Source of the DNA: Stenotrophomonas geniculata ATCC 19374 = JCM 13324
GTDB taxonomy: Bacteria; Pseudomonadota; Gammaproteobacteria; Xanthomonadales; Xanthomonadaceae
Length of the DNA stretch: 64,000 nt
Reading direction: 5' to 3'
NCBI RefSeq assembly: GCF_001431625.1
Contig: NZ_LLXT01000097.1
Span: 28,282 to 92,281, forward strand
Shown one piece after another: positions 53,912 to 63,851 of the stretch. The first letter of the stretch is position 1. Each line of letters opens with the position of its first letter. Under the pieces are notes generated by a model. That model was not told the DNA's origin. It ran no database searches and saw nothing but the letters and a program-made list of their open reading frames with translations. A program made the position numbers and the translations under genes.

Positions 53912-55336
53912 TCAGCCTTCCATCTGCTCCAGCTCCTTGCCCTTGGTCTCGCGCACGTAGCGGACCACGAAGACGATCGAGAGGATGGCCGCCACCGTAT
54001 AGATGCCGTAGGCGCCGGCCAGGCCGATGCCGGCCAGCAGCATCGGGAAGGTCACGGTGATCGCGAAGTTCGAGGTCCATTGCGCGGCGCCGGCCACCGC
54101 CAGCGCCGGACCACGGATCTGATTGGGGAACATCTCGCCCAGCATCACCCACATCACCGGGCCCCAGGACATGTTGAAGAACACCACGTAGACGTTGGCT
54201 GCCACCAGCGCCAGTCGGCCCATGCCGTCGGACAACTGCAGGCGACCGTCGGCCAGGCTGCCACTGGCGAAGGCAACCACCATCAGCACCAGCGCCACCG
54301 ACATGCCGACCGAACCGATCCACAGCAGCGGCTTGCGCCCGATGCGGTCGATCAACAGCACCGTCAGCAGACAGGCGCCGATGCTCAGCGCGCCGGACAG
54401 CACGTTGATCAGCAGCGCATCGCTTTCCGAGAAGCCCACCGCCTGCCACAGCACCGCGCCGTAGTAGAACACCACGTTGATGCCGACCAGCTGCTGGAAC
54501 ATGGCCAGGCCGATGCCCACCCAGAGGATCGGGCGCAGCTTGCCGCTGACCGTGTCGCGCAGGTCGGCAAAGCGCGGCTTGTGCTGGTCCTGCGCCAGGC
54601 TGGCTTCGATCTCGGCCTGCTTGGCCGCCGCAGCGGCCTCGCCGTACAGCCGCGACAGTACCGCCCTCGCCTGCTGCTGACGCCCTTTCACGACCAGAAA
54701 GCGCGGGCTTTCCGGAATCACCAGCAACAACAGCAGGAACAGCCCCGACGGCAGCGCCTGCATCCAGAACATCCAGCGCCAAGCCTCATGGCCCAGCCAT
54801 AGCGGCTCGGTCGACGCCCCAGCGGCACGGGCCAGCAGGTAATTGCTGAGGAAGGCGGCGAACAGGCCGCAGATGATCGCCATCTGCTGCACCGTGGCCA
54901 AACGCCCGCGATAGCGCGCCGAAGCCACCTCGGCAATGTAGGCCGGCGACATCACACTGGCCGCGCCCACCGCGAAGCCGCCGAGCACGCGTGCGGCAAT
55001 GAACAACCAGGAGGCGTGTGCGGCACCGGCACCCAGCGCCGAAACCAGGAACATCAGCGCCGAGGCGATCAGCACGCCACGACGGCCCAGGCGATCTCCC
55101 AGCCAGCCGGCCAGGAAGGCACCGATCGCGCAGCCCAGCAGCATCGAGGCGACCTCGAAACCGAGCGCCGCCTCACTGGAGTTGAAAGCCTGGCGCAGGC
55201 CATCGACCGTGCCATTGATGACACCACTGTCGAAGCCGAACAGGAATCCACCCAGGGTGGCCACGCAGCTGATCAGGACGATGAATGCAGTGTTCTCACC
55301 GCCATGGGAGGCGATGTTGGGCTGGGCTGGGGACAT
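53912..55336 (-). CDS. Sugar porter family MFS transporter
   Basis: This 474-residue, 12-helix permease is of the XylE/GLUT type. It shows GGFLFGFDSGVINGT, the GDRLGRRGVLI loop, the PESPRFL motif between halves, and the C-terminal-half loops DRIGRKPLLWIG and GPVMWVMLGEMFPNQIRG, ending PETKG-like (RETKGKELEQMEG). QQLVGINVVFYYG is the QLxGxNxxxYY sugar-binding stretch of helix 7. It probably imports glucose or another hexose by proton symport; glk at 34 kb would then phosphorylate it. ATG 55336 is used; the long frame upstream is not coding. It is a single gene facing elements C and D. Confidence 0.92.
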   Translation of the reverse strand: MSPAQPNIASHGGENTAFIVLISCVATLGGFLFGFDSGVINGTVDGLRQAFNSSEAALGFEVASMLLGCAIGAFLAGWLGDRLGRRGVLIASALMFLVSALGAGAAHASWLFIAARVLGGFAVGAASVMSPAYIAEVASARYRGRLATVQQMAIICGLFAAFLSNYLLARAAGASTEPLWLGHEAWRWMFWMQALPSGLFLLLLLVIPESPRFLVVKGRQQQARAVLSRLYGEAAAAAKQAEIEASLAQDQHKPRFADLRDTVSGKLRPILWVGIGLAMFQQLVGINVVFYYGAVLWQAVGFSESDALLINVLSGALSIGACLLTVLLIDRIGRKPLLWIGSVGMSVALVLMVVAFASGSLADGRLQLSDGMGRLALVAANVYVVFFNMSWGPVMWVMLGEMFPNQIRGPALAVAGAAQWTSNFAITVTFPMLLAGIGLAGAYGIYTVAAILSIVFVVRYVRETKGKELEQMEG

Positions 55337-55528
55337 GGACGATCCTGCTGGGAAGGGGTCCGGCCATCCGACGCAGCCGGCTGACCCGCAGCGTCGCACA
55401 GGCCTCGCCCTGCCGCCAATGACCGCCACGGCCGCGCCTGCCAGACGCCCGATTTCCGCCCCGCACCGACACCGGGGGCCAACCTGTTCTAGAATTGGCG
55501 GGTTCAGGAATCGATCCACCCCCAGCCC

Positions 55529-55852
55529 ATGCCCTTTGTCGTCACCGAAAACTGCATCAAGTGCAAACACACCGATTGCGTGGAAGTGTGCCCCGTGGAT
55601 TGCTTCCACGAAGGCCCCAACTTCCTGGTGATCGACCCGGATGAGTGCATCGACTGCACCCTCTGCGAACCGGAATGCCCGGTCAACGCGATCTTCCCGG
55701 AGGACGATGTTCCTGCCGGCCAGGAAAGTTTCGTGGCCCTCAACGCCGAGCTGGCGAAGGAGTGGCCGGTGCTGACCGTGCGCAAGGACCCGCCCGCCGA
55801 TGCCGGCGAATGGGACGGCAAGCCGGACAAGCTGAAGCTGCTGGAGCGCTGA
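55529..55852 (+). CDS. fdxA: Seven-iron ferredoxin FdxA
   Basis: This 107-residue ferredoxin has [17 protein letters not shown] (a [3Fe-4S] plus Cys of the second cluster) and [16 protein letters not shown] (a [4Fe-4S] cluster), followed by the long C-terminal extension seen in Azotobacter-type FdxA. It is a low-potential cytoplasmic electron carrier. It is monocistronic, followed by an intrinsic terminator. Confidence 0.96.
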   Translation: MPFVVTENCIKCKHTDCVEVCPVDCFHEGPNFLVIDPDECIDCTLCEPECPVNAIFPEDDVPAGQESFVALNAELAKEWPVLTVRKDPPADAGEWDGKPDKLKLLER

Positions 55853-55873
55853 GAAGCGCCTGCTGCGACAACG

Positions 55874-55900
55874 AAAAAGGGCGCCTTGGGCGCCCTTTTC
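55874..55900 (+). terminator. Intrinsic terminator of fdxA
   Basis: AAAAAGGGCGC and GCGCCCTTTTC form a GC stem with a short CTTGG loop and a T-run, 22 bp after the fdxA stop. Confidence 0.8.
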
Positions 55901-55908
55901 CATTTCCG

Positions 55909-55977
55909 GTAGCGCCGGGCCATGCCCGGCGGATCCTGGGCCGCGCTTCAAGCTCGCCGGGCATGGCCCGGCGCTAC
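55909..55977. repeat. Head-to-head SMAG pair
   Basis: GTAGCGCCGGGCCATGCCCG (55909-55931) and the inverted unit ending CCCGGCGCTAC (55955-55977) lie between convergent fdxA and the BamC-like gene, with the same stems as the pair at 23301-23356. Confidence 0.8.
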
Positions 55978-56021
55978 CCAAGGCAGCTGCGGACCAAGGC
56001 CCGCCCCCACCCGACCAGCCC

Positions 56022-56537
56022 TTACTGCGCCAGCTTCGCCTTCAGCGCAGCGATCAGCTTCACCGGCGCTTCGGCGGTGGCCGGCAGGCCACGCGGGTCG
56101 ACCGCGGAGATGTAGGCGCCAGCATCGACGGCGACCACGCGGACCAGGAAGTTGCTGCCTTCGTAGGCCACGTCATACGAGCCCAGCAGCTGCGCGCGGC
56201 TGGCAATGGTCACACCTTCCACGCCTTCCAGCGCGGTGCCGACCTTGGCGAAAGCCTCGTCCTTGCCACCGGCGATGGTGAAACCGGTGTTGCCCACGGC
56301 CGGGGCCGCAGCCGCAGGCGCGGCCGGCTTGGTCGCCGATGCCAGCGTCGGCACCTTGTTGTCACCGGTGGTGGTCGGCAGGTTCAGGTCCGGCGGCACT
56401 TCCAGCGGACGCATTTCCGGGGCCAGGGCGTAGTCGCCCTTGACGCCACGCTTGAAGCAGCCGGTGGTACCGGCGGCGACAGCCACGGCAAGCAGGGCGT
56501 AGGACAACACGCGGACGGTGGAAACGGATTGACGCAT
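56022..56537 (-). CDS. Short BamC-like lipoprotein
   Basis: This 171-residue precursor has lipobox TTGC (Cys about 27). After it comes YALAPEMRPLEVPPDLNLPT, the conserved N-terminal BamD-binding segment of BamC, a Pro/Ala linker, and one helix-grip-like domain (about 85-171). E. coli BamC has about 344 residues with two such domains, so this is a short form. It lies downstream of dapA, as bamC does in E. coli, which supports the assignment. It probably joins the outer-membrane protein assembly complex. Confidence 0.75.
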   Translation of the reverse strand: MRQSVSTVRVLSYALLAVAVAAGTTGCFKRGVKGDYALAPEMRPLEVPPDLNLPTTTGDNKVPTLASATKPAAPAAAAPAVGNTGFTIAGGKDEAFAKVGTALEGVEGVTIASRAQLLGSYDVAYEGSNFLVRVVAVDAGAYISAVDPRGLPATAEAPVKLIAALKAKLAQ

Positions 56538-56569
56538 GTGAATCTCCTGGGTCAGACCAAGACGGAAGG

Positions 56570-57463
56570 TCAGTGGCTGGAAAGGGCTTCGAGGGCGGCG
56601 ATGTCGCCGGCAAGATGGTCGGCGGCCGGATGATGCGCTGCCGACAGCGGCAGCAGCGGCAGGCGCAGGTCGTGACCGATGCCGATGCGGCGCAGCAGCG
56701 CCTTGACCGGGATCGGGTTGGGTTCGACGCCACAGAAATCATGGAACGGCTGCAGGCGCGCATCCCAGGACTCGGTAGCTTCGTGGTCGTGCGCGGCGGC
56801 CAGCTCGCACATCCGGCGATAGGCGCCCGGCAGAACGTTGGAACCGACCGAGATCAGGCCATCGATGCCGGCCCGGATCGAACGCGCGGCGGTACCGTCG
56901 TCGCCACTGAGCACCGCAAACTTCGGGCTGCGCAGGGCCAGCAGCGCCTGCACCCGGCCGGTATCACCCACCGCTTCCTTGATGCCAACGATATTGGGAT
57001 GGCTGGCCAGCTCGGCCACGGTCTCCGGCTGCATGTCGCAGCCGGTACGGCCGGGCACGTTGTACAGCACGACCGGCAGCCCGCCCTGGTCGGCCACCGC
57101 GCGGTAGTGCGCGATCAGGCCGGCCTGGGTCGGCCGCACGTAAGGCGGGGTGACCACCAGCGCATGGCTGGCGCCGAGCGCGGCGGCACGGCGGGTCTGT
57201 TCGATGGTCTTGGCGGTGCCCGAAAGGCCGGTACCGGCCATGACCGGGATGCGGCCGCCGATGCGCTCGACCGCGCTGGCCAGCAGCAGGTCGTACTCGG
57301 CATCGGTGAGGGTTGCCGCTTCACCGGTCGAGCCGGCTACGACAACGCCATGGACGCCACCTTCCAGTTGCAGGTGCAGCAGGCGCTGCCAACCGTCGGG
57401 ATCGAGGGCGCCGTCGGCCCGGAACGGGGTCGCCAGCGCGGTGATGAGGCCGGAAAGGGACAA
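56570..57463 (-). CDS. dapA: 4-hydroxy-tetrahydrodipicolinate synthase
   Basis: This 297-residue enzyme condenses pyruvate and aspartate semialdehyde for lysine and peptidoglycan. Motifs are [64 protein letters not shown] and [10 protein letters not shown] with the Schiff-base Lys. There is no ATG near the conserved start, so TTG 57463 ([14 protein letters not shown]) is chosen; a longer frame upstream is atypical. It is divergent from gcvR and followed by the BamC-like gene with 32 bp between. Confidence 0.95.
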   Translation of the reverse strand: MSLSGLITALATPFRADGALDPDGWQRLLHLQLEGGVHGVVVAGSTGEAATLTDAEYDLLLASAVERIGGRIPVMAGTGLSGTAKTIEQTRRAAALGASHALVVTPPYVRPTQAGLIAHYRAVADQGGLPVVLYNVPGRTGCDMQPETVAELASHPNIVGIKEAVGDTGRVQALLALRSPKFAVLSGDDGTAARSIRAGIDGLISVGSNVLPGAYRRMCELAAAHDHEATESWDARLQPFHDFCGVEPNPIPVKALLRRIGIGHDLRLPLLPLSAAHHPAADHLAGDIAALEALSSH

Positions 57464-57627
57464 GGACGTGCTGCTCTTGGCTGGGAAGGGAAAACGCCCG
57501 CCACGAAAGGCCGGGGGCGACTTGAATGTTACTTGCGGCGCGAAAGCACGGGCAAGTATGCTGGACACCGGTGGATCCCCGCCTCTGGCGGGCATTCAGA
57601 CTAACGCATGCATTACCCGGAATCGCC

Positions 57628-58188
57628 TTGACCGACACCACCCCGCGCCCCGCGCCGAGCGAAAACCACCTCCTGATCAACGCCTATACGACGCATCCGG
57701 AGTCCCCCCTGCTGTCCGTCACCCGCCGCATCGCCGACAGCGGCTGCAATCTGGTGGACGCACGCCTGGCCACGGTCGGCCGCGATGTCTCGGTCACCGC
57801 CCTGGCCACCGGCTCGTGGGACTCGGTGGCCAAGCTGGAAGCGATGCTGACCCGGCTCGAGCGCGAGGAAGGCCTGAAGCTGGTCTGGTACCGCACCGCC
57901 GCCAAGCAGGCGCAGTCCAACCTGCTGCCGTACATCGTCGAGGTGATCGCCGCCGACAAGCCGGGCATCCTGTTCCAGCTGGCCGATTTCTTCGACCGCC
58001 AGGGCATCACCATCGAGAACCTGCAGAGCACGCGCTACCGCGCCATGCAGACCGGTGCGGAAATGTTCAGCGCGCAGGTCACCATCGGCGTGCCGGCCAA
58101 CATGCACATCGCCGCGCTGCGCGACGATTTCCTCGAGTTCTGCGACCACCTGAACCTGGACGCGATCATGGACCCGATGAAATTCTGA
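57628..58188 (+). CDS. gcvR: GcvR-like ACT-domain regulator
   Basis: This protein of about 186 residues has two ACT domains: the first with NHLLINAYTTHPESPLLSVTRRIADSGCNLVDARLATVG, the second with YIVEVIAADKPGILFQLADFFDRQGITIENLQSTRY. GcvR binds glycine and represses the glycine cleavage system through GcvA. No ATG fits; TTG 57628 with GGA upstream is the best start, and the exact start is uncertain. It lies before bcp as in E. coli, with dapA divergent. Confidence 0.88.
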   Translation: MTDTTPRPAPSENHLLINAYTTHPESPLLSVTRRIADSGCNLVDARLATVGRDVSVTALATGSWDSVAKLEAMLTRLEREEGLKLVWYRTAAKQAQSNLLPYIVEVIAADKPGILFQLADFFDRQGITIENLQSTRYRAMQTGAEMFSAQVTIGVPANMHIAALRDDFLEFCDHLNLDAIMDPMKF

Positions 58189-58280
58189 TCGGAAGTGCGG
58201 ATTTTTCGCGCGCCTCTCACGGGCGCGTGGCGTTTCATGCAATTGTCGTAGAAAGAACCCAGGCTCGACAGAAGGACCTC

Positions 58281-58760
58281 ATGAACAACGGCGATACCCT
58301 GGACAGCACCACCCTCTCCCTGCCGCTGGCGCTGTCCGGTGGCGAACAGGCCACTCTCGGCGACTACGCCGGCCACTGGCTGGTGCTGTACTTCTATCCC
58401 AAGGACAGCACCCCCGGCTGCACCACCGAAGGCATCGACTTCAACGCGCTGCTGCCGAAGTTCAGGAAGGCAGGCGCGGTGGTACTCGGTGTCTCGCGCG
58501 ACTCAGTGAAGTCGCACGACAACTTCTGTGCCAAGCAGGGCTTCAACTTTCCGCTGGTCAGCGATGGTGACGAAGCGCTGTGCAGCGCCTTCGACGTGAT
58601 CAAGATGAAGAACATGTACGGCAAGCAGGTACGTGGCATCGAACGCAGCACCTTCCTGATTTCCCCCGACAGCCGCATCGTGCAGTCCTGGCGCAAGGTC
58701 AAGGTTGCCGGCCATGCCGATGCCGTTCTCGCCGAACTGAAGGCCTCCCAGTCCAAGTGA
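58281..58760 (+). CDS. bcp: Thioredoxin-dependent peroxiredoxin (PrxQ/Bcp)
   Basis: This 159-residue peroxidase reduces hydroperoxides. The peroxidatic Cys is C47 (KDSTPGCTTEGIDF). The classic resolving Cys five residues later is absent, but C83 (HDNFCAKQGF) lies at the position used in the Xanthomonas PrxQ (Cys48-Cys84 pair). C101 is a third Cys. GAAGG lies 6-7 nt before ATG 58281. It follows gcvR by 92 bp. Confidence 0.94.
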   Translation: MNNGDTLDSTTLSLPLALSGGEQATLGDYAGHWLVLYFYPKDSTPGCTTEGIDFNALLPKFRKAGAVVLGVSRDSVKSHDNFCAKQGFNFPLVSDGDEALCSAFDVIKMKNMYGKQVRGIERSTFLISPDSRIVQSWRKVKVAGHADAVLAELKASQSK

Positions 58761-58844
58761 GTCCCACTGCCTACTGTGTCTGCCATCACCCTGCCCCGCA
58801 GCAGGCCGTGGTGGTTTTTCCCTGTCCGTAACCAGGAATCGACG

Positions 58845-60245
58845 ATGACCCGAGGCAAGCGCATCTACGTGCTGGATACCAACGTGCTGATGCACGATCC
58901 CACCGCGCTGTTCAAATTCGAGGAGCACGACGTCTACCTGCCCATGCAGGTGATCGAAGAGCTGGACAACGGCAAGAAGGGCACCTCCGAGGCAAGCCGC
59001 AATGCCCGCCAGGTGAGCCGCTTCCTCAACGAACTGGTGCAGGAATCCGGCCTGGACAACCTGGCCGACGGCATTCCGCTGCAGCGCCCCAACGGCCTAC
59101 AGCTGCGCGGCAAGCAGAGCGCCGGCAAGATGCGCTTCCAGACCAGTCATTTCGACGCGGGCAAGAGCTTTGGCAAGGTCATTCCCGACAATGCCATCCT
59201 CGGCGCGATCCTGGCCCTGAAGGAAGAGACGCCGGATCTGCCGGTGGTGTTCGTTTCCAAGGACATCAACCTGCGGATCAAGGCCGCCATCGCCGGCATC
59301 GTGTCCGAGGACTACGAGAACGACCGCGCGCTGGACGATTTCAGCCTGCTCTACACCGGCGCCACCGAGCTGCCGGAAGACTTCTGGAAGCGCCACGGCG
59401 ACGACCTGCGCAGCTGGAGCGACAAGGGCCGTACCCATTACGAAATCCTCGCGCAGGACGGCGAGGAATGGTACCCGAACCAGTACGTCTACCTGCCCGG
59501 CGAAGACGAGGTCGAACTGCGCGTCAGCCGCGTGGTCGGCGATGGCAAGGTGGTGCTGTCGCTGGTCGATGATTTCCGCCACGGCAGCCACGCCGTGTGG
59601 GGCATCAGTGCGCGCAACCGCGAGCAGAATTTCGCACTGAACGCACTGATGGACCCGGAGATCGACTTCGTCACCCTGCTGGGTACCGCCGGTACCGGCA
59701 AGACCCTGCTGGCGCTGGCCGCCGGCCTGGCCCAGACCATGGACCAGCAGCGCTACCGCGAGATCATCATGACCCGCGCCACGGTCAGCGTCGGCGAGGA
59801 CATCGGCTTCCTGCCCGGCACCGAAGAAGAAAAGATGACGCCGTGGATGGGCGCGCTGACCGACAACCTGGAAGTGCTCACGCACAACCAGGAAGGCGGC
59901 ACCTGGGGCCGCCAGGCCACCAACGACCTGCTCGCCAGCCGCATCAAGATCCGCTCGATGAACTTCATGCGCGGCCGCACCTTCCTGTCGCGCTACCTGA
60001 TCCTGGACGAGGCGCAGAACCTCACCCCGAAGCAGATGAAGACGCTGATCACCCGTGCCGGCCCCGGCACCAAGATCGTCTGCCTGGGCAACGTCGAGCA
60101 GATCGACACCCCGTACCTGACCGAAACCACTTCGGGCCTGACCTACGCGGTGGATCGCTTCAAGAACTGGCCGCATAGTGCACACATCACCCTGCGCCGT
60201 GGCGAGCGTTCGCGCCTGGCCGATTACGCTTCGGAGGTGTTGTGA
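58845..60245 (+). CDS. PIN-PhoH domain ATPase (PhoH2 type)
   Basis: This 466-residue protein joins an N-terminal PIN nuclease domain (KRIYVLDTNVLMHDPTALFKF, ending DINLRIKAA; acidic residues Asp at about 10 and further on) to a PhoH helicase domain. The PhoH domain has Walker A LLGTAGTGKTLLALAAGL, GFLPGTEEEKM and Walker B YLILDEAQNLTPKQMK. Such proteins unwind and cut RNA; the PIN-antitoxin association known in mycobacteria is not seen here. ATG 58845 is used. It is followed by a lipoprotein gene with GTGA overlap. Confidence 0.93.
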   Translation: MTRGKRIYVLDTNVLMHDPTALFKFEEHDVYLPMQVIEELDNGKKGTSEASRNARQVSRFLNELVQESGLDNLADGIPLQRPNGLQLRGKQSAGKMRFQTSHFDAGKSFGKVIPDNAILGAILALKEETPDLPVVFVSKDINLRIKAAIAGIVSEDYENDRALDDFSLLYTGATELPEDFWKRHGDDLRSWSDKGRTHYEILAQDGEEWYPNQYVYLPGEDEVELRVSRVVGDGKVVLSLVDDFRHGSHAVWGISARNREQNFALNALMDPEIDFVTLLGTAGTGKTLLALAAGLAQTMDQQRYREIIMTRATVSVGEDIGFLPGTEEEKMTPWMGALTDNLEVLTHNQEGGTWGRQATNDLLASRIKIRSMNFMRGRTFLSRYLILDEAQNLTPKQMKTLITRAGPGTKIVCLGNVEQIDTPYLTETTSGLTYAVDRFKNWPHSAHITLRRGERSRLADYASEVL

Positions 60246-60748
60246 ACCGCGGCACCCGCCTGCTGCTGCCCGCGGCTGCGATCACGCTCGCAGCCGTGCT
60301 CGGCGCCTGCACCACCACGCGCGGCCCGGCCAGCGTGCCGACCGCCGAACGTACCGGCCAGTCCTGGGTGGTCACCCGCCCGATCATCGCCGCGCAGGTG
60401 CTCGACACCTGCTCGCGACCCAGCCCCGGCCGCGAGGCCGGGCGGGTCAGCGGCTACTGGGCGCCCAGCCGGCAGCAGGTCGACCAGCTGGAAGCGCGGC
60501 TGTCATCGCTGGAGGCACAGGTACCGAAGGTGCTGGACTTCGACCGCCAGTACGTCGGCATCGAAAGCGCCGGCAAGCGGCTGATCTACATCAACGCCTT
60601 CCACCTGCCCGACGACAGCGGCATCAATCCGGCACGGGAAGCGATCCGCGTCTGTGACGGCGGCACGCAGTTCTGGGGCGCGGTGTTCGACCCGGCCAAC
60701 AACACCTTCAGCGAGCTGCAGTTCAACGGCGGCTTCGGCGGGCCCTGA
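60242..60748 (+). CDS. Hypothetical lipoprotein
   Basis: This 168-residue precursor has lipobox LGAC (Cys about 23). GTG 60242 overlaps the PhoH stop as GTGA. The mature part has a helix with [20 protein letters not shown] and a beta-rich end, FGAVFDPA-like ([20 protein letters not shown]). Two Cys (about residues 57 and 136) may form a disulfide. I do not recognise a named family. Coupling to a PhoH gene gives no clear functional hint. Confidence 0.75.
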   Translation: MNRGTRLLLPAAAITLAAVLGACTTTRGPASVPTAERTGQSWVVTRPIIAAQVLDTCSRPSPGREAGRVSGYWAPSRQQVDQLEARLSSLEAQVPKVLDFDRQYVGIESAGKRLIYINAFHLPDDSGINPAREAIRVCDGGTQFWGAVFDPANNTFSELQFNGGFGGP

Positions 60749-60760
60749 GGGGCCCCGCCG

Positions 60761-61429
60761 ATGGGAATTCGCCTGCCCACCTGGGTCTGGATCGGCGCGG
60801 TCGCGCTGTCGTGCGTGGCCGGCATGGTGAATGTCGTCGGCTTCCTCGGTTTCGAACACCAGGCCGTCAGCCACATGACCGGCAGCACCAGCCAGTTGGG
60901 CATGGCGCTGGCCCAGGGTGACTGGCGCGCGGTCGGCCACCTGTGGGGACTGCTGATCGCGTTCTCGCTGGGCGCGATGCTCAGCGGCCTGTTGATCCAG
61001 GACAGCACCCTGCAGCTGGGCCGTCGCTACGGCGTGGCCCTGGCACTGGAATCGGCGCTGCTGCTGGTGGCCATTCCGCTGTTCGAACAGCACCAGATCT
61101 GGGGCGCACTGGCCGCCGCCATGGCCTGCGGCCTGCAGAACGCGATGGCCACCACCTTCAGTGGCGCGGTGGTACGCACCACCCACCTCAGCGGCATGTT
61201 CACCGACCTCGGCATCGGCCTGGGCCACCTGCTGCGTGGGCTGCCGCTGCAGGTACGACGCCTGACCCTCAGCGGCCTGATCATCAGCGGCTTCCTCGCC
61301 GGCGGCATCATCGGCGCCTGGCTGTTCATGCGCTGGCAGTACGACGCCCTGCTCGCCCCCGCCCTGCTGACCGGCCTGACCGGGCTGGGCTATGTGCTGT
61401 ACCAGCAGTGGGCGCGCTGGCGGCATTGA
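60761..61429 (+). CDS. YoaK/DUF1275-family membrane protein
   Basis: This 222-residue inner-membrane protein has about six helices. The family pattern is [27 protein letters not shown], then [32 protein letters not shown], which matches DUF1275. The function of these proteins is not established. It starts 12 bp after the lipoprotein gene and is likely co-transcribed. A GGGGTCAG inverted repeat and a SMAG palindrome follow it. Confidence 0.88.
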   Translation: MGIRLPTWVWIGAVALSCVAGMVNVVGFLGFEHQAVSHMTGSTSQLGMALAQGDWRAVGHLWGLLIAFSLGAMLSGLLIQDSTLQLGRRYGVALALESALLLVAIPLFEQHQIWGALAAAMACGLQNAMATTFSGAVVRTTHLSGMFTDLGIGLGHLLRGLPLQVRRLTLSGLIISGFLAGGIIGAWLFMRWQYDALLAPALLTGLTGLGYVLYQQWARWRH

Positions 61430-61442
61430 GGGTCGCGCTCTG

Positions 61443-61483
61443 GGGGTCAGATCCCTTTTCCTGCGGAAATGGGATCTGACCCC
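61443..61483. repeat. GGGGTCAGATCCC inverted repeat
   Basis: GGGGTCAGATCCC (61443-61455) and GGGATCTGACCCC (61471-61483) are perfect 13-bp arms around a 15-nt loop. This is the same family as 11221-11259. A SMAG palindrome follows at about 61489-61511. There is no T-run, so terminator activity is uncertain. Confidence 0.7.
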
Positions 61484-61544
61484 GCCGGCATCCACGCATG
61501 GCGTGGATCTACCTTCCCCTGCAGGACCACGGCACAATCGCCTG

Positions 61545-62350
<806 letters not shown>

Positions 62351-62354
<4 letters not shown>

Positions 62355-63226
62355 GCCTGACGCCACGCATCCTCGCCGTGCAGTGCAACGACGGCCATCG
62401 CTACGAAGTGATCGCCTGCGTGCCTGCACATTCCGTCGCGCGCCTGCTGTGGCTACCGGCACTGGGCGTGGCCGCGCGCCACTACCTGCCACTGGCATTG
62501 GCGCTGGCGGCGAAGGGCGTGGCGGTCTACCTGCACGAGTGGCGCGGCAACGGCAGCAGTTCACTGCGCCCGTCGCGCACGCAGGACTGGGGCTATCGCG
62601 AGGTACTCGAACAGGATCTGCCAACCAGCCAGGCGGTCCTGGCCACAGCGGATGACGACGCCGGCGCCCTGCCCTGGATCATCGGTGGACACAGTCTCGG
62701 TGGGCAGCTGGCTTGCGTGCATGCCGGCCGCAACCCGCACTACTTCAACCGGCTATGGCTGGCCGCCAGTGGCTCACCGTTCTGGCGCGGGTTCCCGCCA
62801 CCGCGTGGCTGGCTGCTGCCACTGGTCTACCGCTTCCTGCCGTGGATCGCGCGGCGCCAGGGCGTCCTGCATGGCCGTCGCCTCGGCTTTGGTGGCACCG
62901 AAGCGCGCGGGCTGATTGCCGACTGGGCGCGCGTGGGCCTGAACAACCACTACGCCGCGTCCGGCATGGACGAAGACCTCGATGCGCAGATGGCGCGCGT
63001 GCATGGCAGCGCACAGGCGGTGCTGATGGAACACGACTGGTTGGCCCCCACCGGATCGATGCAGACGCTGCTGGCGAAGCTGCCGAATGTGGACGCGCAG
63101 CTGCGCGTGCTGTCCGCGCAGGAACTGGGCACGCGCGCCGATCATTTCGCGTGGCTGAAGGCGCCGGACGCCGTGGCTGACAGCTTTTTCATTCAGTTGG
63201 ATGAAAATTTTCACAAAAACTGTTGA
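62351..63226 (+). CDS. Alpha/beta hydrolase
   Basis: This 291-residue cytoplasmic protein has a nucleophile elbow GGHSLGGQLA (Ser about 116), an oxyanion region LPALGVAARHYLPLALALAAKG, and YLHEWRGNGSSSLRPSR. A late His in RADHFAWLKAP fits the catalytic triad. The substrate is unknown. ATG 62351 overlaps the thiD stop. The -35 element of the tRNA-Arg promoter overlaps its stop codon. Confidence 0.85.
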
Positions 63227-63251
63227 CGGTTCGCGCCGACATCCGCATAAT
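63223..63251 (+). promoter_or_regulatory. Sigma-70 promoter of the tRNA-Arg cluster
   Basis: TTGACG (63223-63228) and CATAAT (63246-63251) are 17 bp apart; the tRNA starts 18 bp later, after a GC-rich discriminator. The -35 hexamer covers the hydrolase stop codon. Confidence 0.8.
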
Positions 63252-63268
63252 TCCGCTCCTGTCGCAGG

Positions 63269-63345
63269 GCGCCCGTAGCTCAGTTGGATAGAGTACCTGG
63301 CTACGAACCAGGCGGTCGGGAGTTCGAATCTCTCCGGGCGCACCA
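63269..63345 (+). tRNA. tRNA-Arg (anticodon ACG), copy 1
   Basis: This 77-nt gene has GCGCCCG paired with CGGGCGC, discriminator A and encoded CCA. The anticodon stem CCTGG/CCAGG closes loop CTACGAA, giving anticodon ACG. It is the first of three identical copies in tandem. Confidence 0.97.
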
Positions 63346-63403
63346 CTCGACAGGTTTTCAGCATCCGCCGCTGGAAATGTTTTAAAATTTGATTGTGTAC
63401 CGC

Positions 63404-63480
63404 GCGCCCGTAGCTCAGTTGGATAGAGTACCTGGCTACGAACCAGGCGGTCGGGAGTTCGAATCTCTCCGGGCGCACCA
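63404..63480 (+). tRNA. tRNA-Arg (anticodon ACG), copy 2
   Basis: The 77-nt sequence is identical to copy 1, after a 58-bp spacer that contains an AT-rich stretch (TTTTAAAATTT). Confidence 0.97.
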
Positions 63481-63512
63481 TACACAGTCAGCACAACAAG
63501 TTTATGTAATTG

Positions 63513-63589
63513 GCGCCCGTAGCTCAGTTGGATAGAGTACCTGGCTACGAACCAGGCGGTCGGGAGTTCGAATCTCTCCGGGCGCACCA
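63513..63589 (+). tRNA. tRNA-Arg (anticodon ACG), copy 3
   Basis: The 77-nt sequence is identical to copies 1 and 2, after a 32-bp spacer. It is followed by a strong terminator, so the three copies probably form one transcript. Confidence 0.97.
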
Positions 63590-63598
63590 TTACACCGA

Positions 63599-63627
63599 AA
63601 CAGCAGGCCTCGGCCTGCTGTTTTTTT
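63599..63627 (+). terminator. Intrinsic terminator of the tRNA-Arg cluster
   Basis: AACAGCAGGCC and GGCCTGCTG pair closely around TC, followed by seven T residues, 10 bp after the third tRNA. Confidence 0.9.
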
Positions 63628-63639
63628 ATGTGTGTTTTT

Positions 63640-63824
63640 CGGCAGGGCTGCGCCCTGCACCTGCAGATGCTTCAAGCCAAGGCAACGGCAACAGCAACAG
63701 CAACAGCTGGTGTTCCGTGGGTTGGCGGGGCGGCATGGACAGGCAGGACACGCCGTAAACCCATCCATGGGGGCTCGATGGCGGCATCCATGCCGCCAAC
63801 GGTCCTGCCTGCCCATGCCGCCCC
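63640..63824 (+). repeat. T-shaped palindromic element, copy E with extended flank
   Basis: GCAGGGCTGCGCCCTGC, then CACCTGCAGATGC, a GCAAC-rich tract (63681-63706) and TTCCGTGGGTTGGCGGGGC lead into 23-bp arms (63727-63749, GGGGCGGCATGGACAGGCAG...; 63802-63824) with one mismatch. The 52-bp core has GGCGGCAT/ATGCCGCC in its second hairpin. The flank order is the same as at copy A. The 63590-64000 region has no gene. Confidence 0.85.
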
Positions 63825-63851
63825 ACCTCTGACAGATTTCCGCGATCTGAT

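Noticed and set aside
58281..58760. Bcp judged defective because the usual resolving Cys five residues after the peroxidatic Cys is absent
   Set aside because: C83 matches the alternative resolving position used by Xanthomonas PrxQ (Cys48-Cys84), so a working two-Cys mechanism is expected.
61430..61544. TPP riboswitch before thiD
   Set aside because: The gap holds a GGGGTCAG inverted repeat and a SMAG palindrome; no conserved TPP-aptamer blocks can be seen.
63189..63590. Minus-strand frames reading MVRPERFELPTAWFVARYSI repeatedly across the tRNA-Arg genes
   Set aside because: They are the antisense of the three identical tRNA-Arg genes and their spacers, a well-known false protein; the tRNA structure explains the sequence fully.
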